DNA of 64,000 nucleotides from Shewanella sp. SR44-3 (GTDB lineage Bacteria; Pseudomonadota; Gammaproteobacteria; Enterobacterales; Shewanellaceae): NCBI RefSeq assembly GCF_014163735.1, contig NZ_JACJDV010000005.1:62001-126000 (forward strand), in the 5' to 3' direction. The notes beneath the pieces are model-generated. The model ran no database searches. It was not told where the DNA came from and worked only from the letters and a program-made list of their open reading frames with translations. The position numbers and the translations under genes are program-made. Below, piece by piece: positions 18,005 through 26,846 of this stretch; the stretch's first letter is position 1; the number at the start of each line of letters is the position of its first letter.

Positions 18005-18940
18005 ATGAAAGTTGCCGTTCTTGGTGCTGCTGGCGGTATTGGCCAGGCCTTAGCTTTATTGTTAAAAACTCAACTACCTGCGGGTTCTAAGTTGTCTCTG
18101 TATGATATTGCGCCTGTGACTCCAGGTGTTGCAGTGGACTTAAGCCACATCCCAACAGCCGTTGAAATCAAAGGTTTTGCCGGTGAAGATCCCACTCCAG
18201 CTTTAGTCGATGCTGACGTAGTATTGATTTCTGCCGGTGTTGCACGTAAGCCGGGTATGGACCGTTCAGATTTATTCAACATCAACGCGGGTATCGTACG
18301 TAACCTAATGGAAAAAGTGGCAGCGACTTGCCCTAAAGCCTTAGTGGGTATTATCACTAACCCAGTGAACACTACCGTTGCTATTGCAGCTGAAGTGATG
18401 AAAAAAGCCGGTGTTTACGATAAGAACCGTTTATTTGGTGTGACGACTCTTGATGTTATCCGCTCAGAAACCTTCATCGCTGAATTAAAAGGCCTGAATG
18501 TTGCTGACGTGAACATCAATGTGATCGGCGGCCACAGTGGTGTAACGATTCTGCCATTATTGTCTCAAGTTAAAGGCGTAAGCTTCACTGATGAGGAAGT
18601 TGCTGCACTAACAACTCGCATTCAAAACGCTGGCACTGAAGTGGTTGAAGCTAAAGCCGGTGGCGGCAGCGCAACCTTATCTATGGGTCAAGCAGCGTGC
18701 CGTTTCGGTCTGTCTTTAGTTCGTGGTCTTCAAGGTGAAGCTAATGTTGTTGAATGTGCCTATGTTGACGGCGGCAGCGAACACGCTCAGTTCTTCGCTC
18801 AGCCAGTATTACTTGGCAAAAACGGTGTAGAGAAAGTCTTGGCTTACGGTGACGTAAGTGCATTTGAAGCAGCAGCTCGTGATGCTATGCTTGACACACT
18901 AAATGCTGACATCAAACTAGGTGTTGAATTCGTTAAGTAA
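18005..18940 (+). CDS. mdh: Malate dehydrogenase
   Basis: NAD-dependent malate dehydrogenase of the TCA cycle (malate to oxaloacetate). From ATG 18005 it has 311 residues and begins [22 protein letters not shown] 17993 lies before the GGAGATA ribosome binding site and was rejected. Visible motifs: the GAAGGIGQ dinucleotide loop, [16 protein letters not shown] with the substrate arginines, the catalytic [12 protein letters not shown], and VECAYVDGG. Divergent from argR. Confidence 0.97.
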   Translation: MKVAVLGAAGGIGQALALLLKTQLPAGSKLSLYDIAPVTPGVAVDLSHIPTAVEIKGFAGEDPTPALVDADVVLISAGVARKPGMDRSDLFNINAGIVRNLMEKVAATCPKALVGIITNPVNTTVAIAAEVMKKAGVYDKNRLFGVTTLDVIRSETFIAELKGLNVADVNINVIGGHSGVTILPLLSQVKGVSFTDEEVAALTTRIQNAGTEVVEAKAGGGSATLSMGQAACRFGLSLVRGLQGEANVVECAYVDGGSEHAQFFAQPVLLGKNGVEKVLAYGDVSAFEAAARDAMLDTLNADIKLGVEFVK

Positions 18941-18966
18941 TCCACTTAATGAGTTAACCTAAATAA

Positions 18967-18997
18967 AAACGCTAAGCCTTAGGCTTAGCGTTTTTTT
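18967..18997 (+). terminator. Intrinsic terminator after mdh
   Basis: AAACGCTAAGCCT and AGGCTTAGCGTTT form a near-complete palindrome followed by seven T. Confidence 0.9.
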
Positions 18998-19136
18998 ATG
19001 GGTGATAGCCATAGCATAGCGATTACCAAGTTATTGGCTTACCTTGCCAATCAAGATAGCTTGCAGCCCCATCAGGTTCGTTATTATTCATAATGTTATC
19101 TAATTGTTTATAAATAATTTATATTCCATCAAGCTG

Positions 19137-19526
19137 TCACTTTAGCTTACAGTCATCACAGATGCCGCGCTTCTCACCTGTTAGCAGATAGGATATACGG
19201 TAGCGATGCCTTGCAAAAGTTAAGTAGGCAATATCAGCCACAGGCTTAATAAGCGGTAAGCGCAATAATTTTATCCACTTATGCTTGCCTGTTAAGCCCC
19301 AGGCTTTAGCTGTGACATCTAGGCCATAAAGCCAGTCGCCATTAGCTTGCAGTCCGTGGAGTAGGGTATTAGCTTTTACTGTATTTAACTCAGGAAACCT
19401 TGCATTAATTTCTGGTGCGTTCAGATCTTCAAATTGAATTTTATCTAAAGTATCGTGATATTTTAATTGGTCCATCTCCCTACGACATAGGGGGCAAGCA
19501 CCATCATAGAAAATGATGAGTTCCAT
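19137..19526 (-). CDS. DCC-family thiol-disulfide oxidoreductase-like protein
   Basis: A 129-residue protein starting MELIIFYDGACPLCRREMDQL. The DxxCxxC motif (DGACPLC, residues 8-14) defines the DCC family (DUF393), a thioredoxin-like fold. A second cysteine pair occurs near the C terminus (GICDDCKLK). Reaction and partner are not known for the family. TAGGAG precedes the ATG. No operon partner. Confidence 0.85.
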   Translation of the reverse strand: MELIIFYDGACPLCRREMDQLKYHDTLDKIQFEDLNAPEINARFPELNTVKANTLLHGLQANGDWLYGLDVTAKAWGLTGKHKWIKLLRLPLIKPVADIAYLTFARHRYRISYLLTGEKRGICDDCKLK

Positions 19527-19757
19527 AATAACTCCTATTGTTTAACATTTATCGCCAGTTTTTACCTTATCCAGTGATGTTATGGGTTGAGTTTTTACTG
19601 GGCACTTATCCTCAATTATCAATCTTCATCATTAATGTTTAGCGTAGCGGCATAAATACCGGCGATATATTGTACGTATTGAAAGGGAAAATAGTTCAAT
19701 TGATCTTTATTTCCTTTACTGGCGTATAAACTAAAAATAATTAACAGGGGCTAATTC

Positions 19758-20120
19758 ATGCCATTAAGCCAAGCCATTATTAAGGTCACTAACCTGCGTT
19801 TACGCACTTTTATAGGATTTAATCCTGATGAACGTGAAAAACAGCAAGATGTAGTGATAAATATCGAAATCCATTATCCAGCGGACAAGTCATTTGAAAC
19901 TGATGATGTTGCCGATGCTCTGAATTACAAACATATCACTAAGAAGGTGATAGCCCATGTAGAAGAAGGGCGTTTTTTGTTACTGGAGAAGTTAGTTGCT
20001 GATGTATTAGAGATTTGTTGTCAACATTGTTCAGTGACGTTGGCAAAGGTCACAATAGATAAGCCCCATGCCTTACGTTTTGCTGACTCAGTTTCTTTAT
20101 CGCTTGAATATCAAAGCTAA
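19758..20120 (+). CDS. folX: Dihydroneopterin triphosphate 2'-epimerase
   Basis: 120 residues, the FolX length. FolX converts 7,8-dihydroneopterin triphosphate to the monapterin isomer. The sequence follows E. coli FolX closely: [45 protein letters not shown] and [13 protein letters not shown], which distinguishes it from FolB. First gene of a folX-folE-folM cluster; folE follows 31 bases after the stop. CAGGGGC lies before the ATG. Confidence 0.92.
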   Translation: MPLSQAIIKVTNLRLRTFIGFNPDEREKQQDVVINIEIHYPADKSFETDDVADALNYKHITKKVIAHVEEGRFLLLEKLVADVLEICCQHCSVTLAKVTIDKPHALRFADSVSLSLEYQS

Positions 20121-20151
20121 AGCGAAAATTTTACTCATTAAGGATGTTAAT

Positions 20152-20817
20152 ATGAATCGTGATCCACTAATCACAAGTCAATTGTCTGATGCTGCACACA
20201 AGGTCCAGCAAGCGCTGATAGCCCAGGGGCTAGAAACTCCTATGATAGATGTACAGATGAGCAGTGATGAAAAGTATCAACGCATTAAAGGCTTGATGAC
20301 GGAACTTGTGTCAATCTTGGGCTTAGACTTAACTGATGATAGCTTAGCTGAGACACCTCATCGAATTGCAAAAATGTACCTTGATGAGATTTTTTCAGGG
20401 CTTGATTACAATAATTTCCCTAAAATCTCTCAAATCGACAATAAAATGGGCGTCGATGAAATGGTTAAAATTAGTGATATAGGTGTAGTCAGCACCTGTG
20501 AGCATCATTTTGTAACGATAGACGGTATGGCGAAAGTGGCTTATATCCCAAAGGGTAAGATTATTGGTTTATCTAAAATTAATCGTATTGTGCGCTTTTT
20601 TGCTCAGCGTCCTCAAGTACAAGAAAGGTTAACTAAGCAGATCCTAGTTGCATTACAAACCTTACTAGAAACTCAAGATGTGGCAGTCACTATAGCTGCT
20701 ACGCATTATTGTGTTAAATCACGGGGGATCATGGATAGCACATCACAGACCCAAACAACGGCATTAGGTGGTTGCTTTAAGACAAACCTTGCTACCCGTG
20801 CAGAGTTTTTAGCTTAA
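20152..20817 (+). CDS. folE: GTP cyclohydrolase I
   Basis: 221 residues from ATG 20152, with AAGGATG just upstream; the longer frame starting inside folX was rejected. Type IB-free classical FolE: zinc and active-site residues in [12 protein letters not shown] and in [12 protein letters not shown], plus [22 protein letters not shown]. It turns GTP into dihydroneopterin triphosphate, the substrate of FolX encoded directly upstream. Middle gene of the pterin cluster. Confidence 0.95.
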   Translation: MNRDPLITSQLSDAAHKVQQALIAQGLETPMIDVQMSSDEKYQRIKGLMTELVSILGLDLTDDSLAETPHRIAKMYLDEIFSGLDYNNFPKISQIDNKMGVDEMVKISDIGVVSTCEHHFVTIDGMAKVAYIPKGKIIGLSKINRIVRFFAQRPQVQERLTKQILVALQTLLETQDVAVTIAATHYCVKSRGIMDSTSQTQTTALGGCFKTNLATRAEFLA

Positions 20818-20830
20818 TGAAGAGAATAAC

Positions 20831-21571
20831 ATGAAAAAAACAGTTCTTATTACAGGTGTCGGTAAGCGCATTGGTCTTGCGCTAGCGCGATATTATTTGG
20901 CTCAGGGTGCCCAGGTTATTGGCACTTATCGCAGTCATTATTCAAGTTTAGATGAGCTAGCTCAATTAGGGGCGCACTTATATCAATGTGATTTAACTGA
21001 CTCCCAGGCTATCGATGCGCTTATTGCTCAAGTAGTGCAACATCATCCAAGCTTAAACAGCTTAATTCATAATGCATCTGATTGGTTACCTGACAATAAA
21101 GCCGGTCTTAGTCCTGGAGAAGTGATGCAGCGTATGATGCAGATCCATGTATCAGCACCTTATCAGCTTAATCTTGGTCTAGCGCCGTTATTGGCCAGTG
21201 CAGCTAAAAGTCATAATGATGCCGTGGCTCAAATCGGCGCCAGTAACATTGTACATATCACAGATTATGTGGCGGAGAAGGGCAGTAAAAAGCACATCGC
21301 TTATGCAGCCAGTAAAGCGGCGCTACACAATATGACCTTATCTTTTGCCGCCAAATTGGCCCCAGAAATCAAAGTGAATTCTATTGCACCGGCAATGATT
21401 CTATTTAACGAGGGAGATGATGCAGCCTATCAAGCCAAGACATTGGCTAAGGCTGCGTTGCCAAAAGAGGCGGGCACTGAAGAAATGATTGCTTTAGTAG
21501 ATTACTTACTGGGCAGCCACTATGTCACAGGTCGCAGCTTTGCTGTCGATGGCGGCAGGCATTTAGTTTGA
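20831..21571 (+). CDS. folM: Dihydromonapterin reductase
   Basis: A 246-residue short-chain dehydrogenase. The N terminus reads TVLITGVGKRIGLALARYYL, with TGxxxRIG in place of the usual TGxxxGIG, a FolM/PTR1 trait. The catalytic YAASKAAL and the C-terminal HYVTGRSFAVDGGRHL fit FolM. FolM reduces dihydromonapterin to tetrahydromonapterin, and the gene follows folE by 13 bases, so the three genes cover the route from GTP to tetrahydromonapterin except for dephosphorylation. Confidence 0.9.
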   Translation: MKKTVLITGVGKRIGLALARYYLAQGAQVIGTYRSHYSSLDELAQLGAHLYQCDLTDSQAIDALIAQVVQHHPSLNSLIHNASDWLPDNKAGLSPGEVMQRMMQIHVSAPYQLNLGLAPLLASAAKSHNDAVAQIGASNIVHITDYVAEKGSKKHIAYAASKAALHNMTLSFAAKLAPEIKVNSIAPAMILFNEGDDAAYQAKTLAKAALPKEAGTEEMIALVDYLLGSHYVTGRSFAVDGGRHLV

Positions 21572-21600
21572 CGATGTAAAAAATTAAGATAACGGACGGA

Positions 21601-21781
21601 AAACGGAACGCTGTGCTTACGGGAAAACGGAACGCTGTGCTTACGGGGAAACGGAACGCTGCGCTTACAGAAAACGGAACGCTGTGCTTACGGCAAACAG
21701 AACTCTGTGCTTACGGGAAAACGGGACGCTGCGCTTACGGGAAGCGGAGCGCTGTGTTTAGGTCAAACGGAACTGTATTCC
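21601..21781. repeat. Degenerate 23-24 bp tandem repeat, seven units and a partial eighth
   Basis: Units of the form AAACGGAACGCTGTGCTTACGGG begin at 21601, 21624, 21649, 21671, 21695, 21718 and 21742, with a truncated one at 21765. Units differ by point changes (GCTGTG or GCTGCG, CGG or CAG) and by one-base length steps. There are no unique spacers, so it is not a CRISPR. The array sits between the convergent folM and 5-FCL genes. Frames through it are only the repeat translated. Confidence 0.9.
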
Positions 21782-21784
21782 GTA

Positions 21785-21835
21785 GCCCGAAGGGCGTTCA
21801 GTAGGCTCAAAGAGCCGTTCTGGCTCGCTTGCGAG
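21785..21835. other. Three consecutive short hairpins after the repeat array
   Basis: GCCC-GAA-GGGC (21785-21795), GGCTC-AAA-GAGCC (21804-21816) and CTCGC-TT-GCGAG (21824-21835) follow each other with 8- and 7-base gaps. None has a T-run. They lie just past the 5-FCL stop and may help end that transcript or stabilise its 3' end. Confidence 0.55.
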
Positions 21836-21844
21836 TTCCTAAGC

Positions 21845-22618
21845 TTAAGCCTTTAACTGCGGCGTTATGCGTCTTGTGGGGGTAATGACCATAGCTAAGG
21901 GAATATCCCAAGCTTCAACGGGGATATAGCTCACTTGTTGGCAATCATGGGCAAAGCCGATGGCGATAGGCGGCGTGAGAGCTTGAAATGCTGGTGGACC
22001 AAAAGCTAATGCTTGGGGAGTTAACGCCCCTAAACAGCGATCATAATAACCGCCGCCCATGCCAATTCGGTTGCCATAGATATCAAATGCCACCAGTGGC
22101 GTTAAGATCACATCAAGCTTAAAGGCTGGCATCAGCTGAGTCACATCAAGCTTGGGCTCTAAAATCCCAAATTGATTGGCTTCAAGCTGAGTCTGCTTAT
22201 CATAATGCAAGAATATTAGCTGACCTTTACGAAATGGATGCAGGCGCGGTAGATAGGTTTTTACGCCCTCTTGCCACAAGGTCTCGATAAGTTTATCTGT
22301 CGCCAGTTCACCATCATTGGCACGGTATAACGCCACATGTTTGGCATTTGAGGCTTGAATTTCAGCCAAAATATGTCGGCTGGCGATAAGGGCCAACTGC
22401 TCTTGTTCATCTTGATTGATACAGTTACGGCTCTGCCTGACTAATGTGCGTATTTCAGTACGGCTTAAGCCATCAGTGGCTAAGGCATGGCTATTGGCCG
22501 CGCTAGAGGAAAAGTAGGCCACATTAGCGTGTGGTTCGCTGGCTGCCATAACGGGCGTTGGATTAACAACATGTCCCATTAAGTCAATGGCATGCTGCGC
22601 TTGTGCATTGTGGTTCAT
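21845..22618 (-). CDS. ygfA: 5-formyltetrahydrofolate cyclo-ligase
   Basis: Converts 5-formyl-THF to 5,10-methenyl-THF with ATP. The catalytic core is clear: TYLPRLHPFRKGQLIFLHY, LDVILTPLVAFDIYGNRIGMGGGYYDRCL and AHDCQQV. As drawn from ATG 22618 it has 257 residues, against about 180-200 in relatives; the first 50 residues have no counterpart in E. coli YgfA, whose N terminus aligns near IRTLVRQSRN. In-frame ATGs at 22579 and 22549 are alternatives, none with a clear ribosome binding site. It lies directly downstream of 6S RNA, the classical ssrS-ygfA arrangement, and may be processed from the same transcript. Confidence 0.88.
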   Translation of the reverse strand: MNHNAQAQHAIDLMGHVVNPTPVMAASEPHANVAYFSSSAANSHALATDGLSRTEIRTLVRQSRNCINQDEQEQLALIASRHILAEIQASNAKHVALYRANDGELATDKLIETLWQEGVKTYLPRLHPFRKGQLIFLHYDKQTQLEANQFGILEPKLDVTQLMPAFKLDVILTPLVAFDIYGNRIGMGGGYYDRCLGALTPQALAFGPPAFQALTPPIAIGFAHDCQQVSYIPVEAWDIPLAMVITPTRRITPQLKA

Positions 22619-22624
22619 AAGATA

Positions 22625-22811
22625 GGATGCTCCCCAAAATACCGCTGCCGGTGTAGCCCTTGAACCGTAGGTTCAAGGCGGGTAAATGATTACCTCCTAA
22701 GGCTTCTCAGTACAAGCTGAGCATGCGCAATGTCAGTAAAAACATTCACCCTGGTTTAAAAATTATCGGCACAGGGACATAACCAACTGGCGAATATCCC
22801 AGGGAGCAAAA
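22625..22811 (-). ncRNA. ssrS: 6S RNA
   Basis: Lies between zapA and 5-FCL as in E. coli. On the minus strand the ends pair (TGCTCCC with GGGGAGCA), and the conserved blocks occur in order: GTCCCTGTGCCGATA, the GCATGCTCAGC...CTGAGAAGCCTT stem, CATTTACC, CGCCTTGAACC/GGTTCAAGGGCTACA and GCAGCGG. The length of about 187 bases fits. 6S RNA binds sigma-70 RNA polymerase in stationary phase by mimicking an open promoter. Exact ends are estimated from the terminal stem. Confidence 0.92.
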
Positions 22812-22858
22812 CTGGATTTAGAAAAGTGTCATAGACACAGTGCTAATATAACTTGAGT

Positions 22859-23167
22859 TTAGTCTTCTTTACGGGTCCGCTCAACCAAAGCTGATTCTAA
22901 CGTGACCTGAAGCAAAGAAATTCGCTCATCCATTTGCGCCATATATTGTTTATTTTTTTGTTTTTCTTCAAACAGTTCATAGCCAATATTTAGCGCAGCC
23001 ATGATGGCTAATTCTTCGCGACTTAAATTATTGGTGCGAGTTCTAAGGGTGGCAAGCTGTTGCTCAACTTCTCTAGCCACAGCGCGCAAGGCTTCCTCGC
23101 GACCCCGTGGGCATGCGATAGAGTAGGTGCGACCCAGTAGGGTGATATCAATGGCACTGTTACTCAT
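22859..23167 (-). CDS. zapA: Cell division protein ZapA
   Basis: 102 residues from ATG 23167 (MSNSAIDITLLGRTYSIACP), the E. coli ZapA layout; the longer frame from 23308 adds 47 residues that are not family-like. The globular N terminus (residues 1-45) is followed by a coiled coil (EELAIMAALNIGYELFEEKQK...RISLLQVTLESAL). ZapA crosslinks FtsZ filaments at midcell. First gene of a zapA-ssrS-ygfA unit. Confidence 0.9.
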   Translation of the reverse strand: MSNSAIDITLLGRTYSIACPRGREEALRAVAREVEQQLATLRTRTNNLSREELAIMAALNIGYELFEEKQKNKQYMAQMDERISLLQVTLESALVERTRKED

Positions 23168-23478
23168 AATTGGCGGCTTAAGATCCTTATTCTCGACACA
23201 AGGCGGACTATATAGGGCTGATCTTAAAAGTGCAAGCTGTGGCCGCCCATTGAGTGCCATTTGCTGCTTGAGTGAGCGATTGCCATGCCGACGGGAATAT
23301 CGAATCACTCATCGCCGTTAACAGGTAACAGCTCAGAATTCATAGCTATAAAAGCTAAGCTATTGACCCAGATAGGAGCAAGTATGGCCTAGATCACGTT
23401 TATGCTGACTTTAATCTGGCTTGCGGATGGCTAATTCTGCTAGCATTGCAGCAGTTATCCTATAAATTGGAACCCATT

Positions 23479-24054
23479 ATGGCTACCCCTCCTTCATTAT
23501 GTATCGACAATCTTAAGCAAGCACTCAATAGCGCCGACATAGGTCAGCACCCAGTGGAAGTTCACGGCGCGTTAGTTGGGCTGGTGTGCGGTGGTGTGGA
23601 GCAAGAAGGCCTTGCCTGGGTTAATCCATTATTGGACTTGATGAACGACGGTCAAGCCTTGCCGCCTGATTTGCAGCAGTTGATCCTTGAACTCTACCAA
23701 GACACGGTCGCGCGTCTTGGGGATATGGAATTTGGTTTCACGCCTTTATTGCCCGAAGAAGAGGCATCATTAAGTGAGCGGGTTGAAGCCTTATCCTTAT
23801 GGACCCAAAGCTTTTTAACTGGCCTTGCCATCATTCAGCCTGCACTGAATAAAGCCTCAGCGGACGTACGAGAAGTGATCCAAGATTTATCTGAAATTGC
23901 TCGAGTGGAGTTTGATGTCTCCGATGATGAAGAGTCGGAAGCGGCTTTCGTTGAATTGCACGAGTTTGTGAGAATGGCCGCCATCTTATGTTATTCAGAA
24001 TTTGGCCCAGAGCCTGAGCTGGGCGACAGTGAGCCGAGCGCCGCGCTACATTAA
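23479..24054 (+). CDS. ygfB: UPF0149 family protein YgfB
   Basis: 191 residues from ATG 23479 (MATPPSLCIDNLKQALN), the E. coli YgfB length. The conserved HGALVGLVCGG and the C-terminal FVELHEFVRMAAILCYSE are visible. It is divergent from zapA; the roughly 310 bases between them contain both promoters and no other gene. In other bacteria the gene leads the pepP-ubiH-ubiI operon; here ubiH follows directly, 36 bases later, and pepP is absent. In Pseudomonas a YgfB homologue affects stress gene regulation; its role here is unknown. Confidence 0.88.
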   Translation: MATPPSLCIDNLKQALNSADIGQHPVEVHGALVGLVCGGVEQEGLAWVNPLLDLMNDGQALPPDLQQLILELYQDTVARLGDMEFGFTPLLPEEEASLSERVEALSLWTQSFLTGLAIIQPALNKASADVREVIQDLSEIARVEFDVSDDEESEAAFVELHEFVRMAAILCYSEFGPEPELGDSEPSAALH

Positions 24055-24090
24055 TTTTTAATCCACCCCGGCTAGCTTAAGGTCACTCCA

Positions 24091-25332
24091 ATGTCAGAGT
24101 TACAGGCACAGTCACAAATAAATGCTGTGGATATCGCCATCGTTGGCGGTGCTATGGCTGGCAGTATCTTAGCCTTAGGTTTACGCAAACTTAAGGGCTC
24201 GCAGCCACTGAAAATAGCCCTTATCGAAGCATTCGAGCCAAGCGCTAGCCATCCAGGTTTTGATGCTCGCTCAATCGCGCTTGCTCATGGCTCTATCTTC
24301 GAATTGACGCGCCTTGGGCTGTGGGACAAACTTGCACCTCTTGGCACCGCCATTAAGCACATTCACGTGTCTGACAGAGGCCATTTTGGCATGACCTGCC
24401 TTAATGCCGCGCAATTTAACCTTGCAGCCATGGGGCAGGTGGTTGAGCTATCCCGAGTGGGCAGCGTGCTGTTTGATGAGTTAAGCCAAAGCGGTATCAG
24501 CCTATATTGCCCCGATACCTTAGTAAGTATTGCGGCCGAGCCTGAGCATCAACGGCTTACTTTAGCTAGCGGCGCTCAAATTCAAGCCAAATTATTAATC
24601 GCCGCAGATGGCGCTAACTCTGTGGTAGCAAAGCATTTCAAGCTTCCGCGCACTCAAGTGGATTTTAATCAAACCGCCATCGTTGCCAATATCGTCAGCG
24701 AATGTCCTCATCAATACCACGCCTATGAGCGCTTCACAGATTCTGGCCCACTGGCCTTGCTGCCCATGTCAGATAATGACGCTAAGCACAGGTTTTCTCT
24801 AGTATGGGCGCTGGAGCCTTTGCGCGCGGCGCAGTTACTTAGTGCACCAAAGGATGAGTTTCTCAATCAGCTGCAACAGGCTTTTGGCTATCGCGCTGGT
24901 CAGTTTATCGATGTGGGCCAGCGGGTGAGTTATCCTTTGAGTTTGTCTTATTTGCCAAGGCCTCAGCATCATAGAAGCTTATTTGTCGGCAACGCCGCGC
25001 AAACCTTGCACCCGATTGCAGGCCAAGGGTTTAATTTAGGTCTTCGAGATGTGGTAAGCCTCATCGATACACTGGCACAGGCCATGGATGCAGAAGCTGA
25101 TAGTGAGCAGCCGCTGGATTGTGGTCACAGTAAATTGCTACACCAGTTTACCTTGGCTCGAGAGCCAGATAGGCGCAGCACCTTAAGTTACATCGAGTTT
25201 TTAGTGCGCGGTTTTTCGAATCAACACTGGCCCTTAGTGGCGGGGCGAAATTTGGGGCTAAGACTCTTGTCATGGTGCCCGCCGCTGAAACAACCCGTAG
25301 GCCAAAGGGCCATGGGTTGGCACAAGTATTAA
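24091..25332 (+). CDS. ubiH: 2-octaprenyl-6-methoxyphenol hydroxylase
   Basis: A 413-residue FAD monooxygenase of ubiquinone biosynthesis. The FAD GxGxxG region is VDIAIVGGAMAGSILALGL, followed by FDARSIALAHGS typical of UbiH, the DG motif LLIAADGANSVV and the second FAD motif FVGNAAQTLHPIAGQGFNLGLRD. It hydroxylates the quinone ring within the membrane-associated Ubi complex. AAGGTCACTCC precedes the ATG. Paralogous to the next gene. Confidence 0.92.
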   Translation: MSELQAQSQINAVDIAIVGGAMAGSILALGLRKLKGSQPLKIALIEAFEPSASHPGFDARSIALAHGSIFELTRLGLWDKLAPLGTAIKHIHVSDRGHFGMTCLNAAQFNLAAMGQVVELSRVGSVLFDELSQSGISLYCPDTLVSIAAEPEHQRLTLASGAQIQAKLLIAADGANSVVAKHFKLPRTQVDFNQTAIVANIVSECPHQYHAYERFTDSGPLALLPMSDNDAKHRFSLVWALEPLRAAQLLSAPKDEFLNQLQQAFGYRAGQFIDVGQRVSYPLSLSYLPRPQHHRSLFVGNAAQTLHPIAGQGFNLGLRDVVSLIDTLAQAMDAEADSEQPLDCGHSKLLHQFTLAREPDRRSTLSYIEFLVRGFSNQHWPLVAGRNLGLRLLSWCPPLKQPVGQRAMGWHKY

Positions 25333-25390
25333 TCGGCTTAGTTGGCACTAATTGCCACTAATTTCCATAAAAAGAGTGAAGGAATGACCT

Positions 25391-26608
25391 ATGTTTTCAA
25401 CGCAAACCTTTGATGTTGCCATAGTGGGTGGCGGCATGGTGGGGCTCGCTACCGCCATAGGTCTGGCGCTCAATGACATTAATGTGGTGGTGATCGATGC
25501 CGGCCAAACCACGGACGTCAGCGGTGAGCCAAAACTTAGGGTCAGCGCCATTAATCATGCCAGTCAGCAACTGCTGGAAAACTTAGGCGCTTGGGGCTAT
25601 TTAGGCTCATCGCGCTTAAGCCCTTACAGCAAAATGGCGGTATGGGATAAGGACGGCCTAGGGAAAATTGGCTTCGATGCCCATACCTTGGCTCAATCTC
25701 ACCTTGGCACCATAGTTGAAAACCAAGCCATTAGCGCAGCCCTTGCCACCCGCGCCGCTGAGTTACGCCCATTGCGTCATATTCAAGGTCAGCGGCTAGA
25801 GCGCTTAGCCTTTGGTGAGCGAGAAGCTTGGCTCACCCTAGGCAATGGCGACAGCATTAGCGCCGCCGTGGTCATCGCCGCCGATGGCGCTAATTCTTGG
25901 GTGCGAGAGCAATGCAAAATTCCGCAGACATTTTGGGACTACGGCCATCATGCCATCGTCGCCACAGTGCGAACCGCAGAGCCTCATCAAGACACCGCAA
26001 GGCAAGTCTTCCTTCCCGATGGCCCCTTGGCGTTATTGCCGCTATTTGAGCCAAATCTACATTCTATTGTGTGGTCAGTGCCGCCGGAGCAAGCGACTCG
26101 GTTACTGAATATGGACAAGGATGCGTTTTCTAAAGCCTTAACCGCCGCCTTTGATGCTCGCCTAGGGCTGTGTACGCTTGTGAGTGAACGTCAAAGCCAT
26201 CCCTTAAGAATGCGTTATGCGCGCCACTTTGCCCGCCATAGGCTGATCCTGGCAGGAGACGCCGCCCACACCATACACCCATTAGCGGGGCAAGGGGTTA
26301 ACTTAGGCTTTCTTGATGCTGCTAGCATAGTGCAAACCTTAACTGAACTAAATGAGCAAGGTCGAGACTTGGGCGATTACGCTAACCTTAGGCCCTTAGA
26401 GCGCTGGCGAAAAGCCGAAGCCATGGAGATGATAGCGGCGATGGAAGGCTTTAAACGCCTCTTTGCCGGCAGTCATCCCCTTAAAAAAGCCATCCGCGAT
26501 CTGGGGTTAAACCTAGTGGATAATGTCGCTGGGCTGAAAACAGTGTTCATCAAACAGGCTATGGGCTACAAAAGTGACCTACCTAAGCTGTGCCGCCCAG
26601 AAAATTAA
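25391..26608 (+). CDS. ubiI: 2-octaprenylphenol hydroxylase (VisC family)
   Basis: A 405-residue FAD monooxygenase, paralogue of UbiH. VAIVGGGMVGLATAIGLAL, VVIAADGANSWVRE and LILAGDAAHTIHPLAGQGVNLGFLD are intact FAD motifs. UbiI catalyses C5 hydroxylation in ubiquinone synthesis. It lies 58 bases after ubiH with AAGGAATGACC before its ATG and forms the end of the ygfB-ubiH-ubiI group. Distinction from UbiF rests on sequence feel and position. Confidence 0.9.
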   Translation: MFSTQTFDVAIVGGGMVGLATAIGLALNDINVVVIDAGQTTDVSGEPKLRVSAINHASQQLLENLGAWGYLGSSRLSPYSKMAVWDKDGLGKIGFDAHTLAQSHLGTIVENQAISAALATRAAELRPLRHIQGQRLERLAFGEREAWLTLGNGDSISAAVVIAADGANSWVREQCKIPQTFWDYGHHAIVATVRTAEPHQDTARQVFLPDGPLALLPLFEPNLHSIVWSVPPEQATRLLNMDKDAFSKALTAAFDARLGLCTLVSERQSHPLRMRYARHFARHRLILAGDAAHTIHPLAGQGVNLGFLDAASIVQTLTELNEQGRDLGDYANLRPLERWRKAEAMEMIAAMEGFKRLFAGSHPLKKAIRDLGLNLVDNVAGLKTVFIKQAMGYKSDLPKLCRPEN

Positions 26609-26625
26609 CCATAGCCAAGCTGAAC

Positions 26626-26721
26626 AGATGAGCAGAAACTGCTTTAATATCAGTGGATGAGCGGAAGCTGCTGATTAAGTTATGAAATAAGCCAATATCA
26701 ATCATTAGTAAAACTAATGAT
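26626..26721 (+). promoter_or_regulatory. Direct repeat and hairpin upstream of gcvT
   Basis: GATGAGCAGAAACTGCT (26626) recurs as GATGAGCGGAAGCTGCT (26656), 30 bases apart; then ATCATTAGT-AAA-ACTAATGAT (26701-26721) makes a perfect 9-bp hairpin with no T-run. Neither matches a glycine riboswitch. They may be regulator sites for gcvTHP. Confidence 0.4.
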
Positions 26722-26846
26722 GTAGCTAATGGATTAGAAAATTTTTCTCTATACAATTCAATCTTGGTGAGTATACTTTTGAGCAGATTTTATCAAAAGC
26801 AGACCCATGGTTAATACCTGTAAGAGGCCCCAAAAAAGGGATTAAA

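Noticed and set aside
21601..21781. CRISPR array
   Set aside because: Units are directly adjacent without unique spacers and no cas genes are near.
21613..21804. Open frame of 63 codons through the tandem repeats
   Set aside because: It is only the 23-24 bp repeat read in one frame, with no ribosome binding site or conserved composition.
23127..23321. Plus-strand frame and the upstream part of the zapA frame (23168-23308)
   Set aside because: The ZapA family starts at MSNSAIDI; the upstream codons have no family support and the opposite frame is a shadow.
26609..26846. Glycine riboswitch upstream of gcvT
   Set aside because: None of the conserved glycine aptamer blocks were found; only short repeats and a simple hairpin are present.
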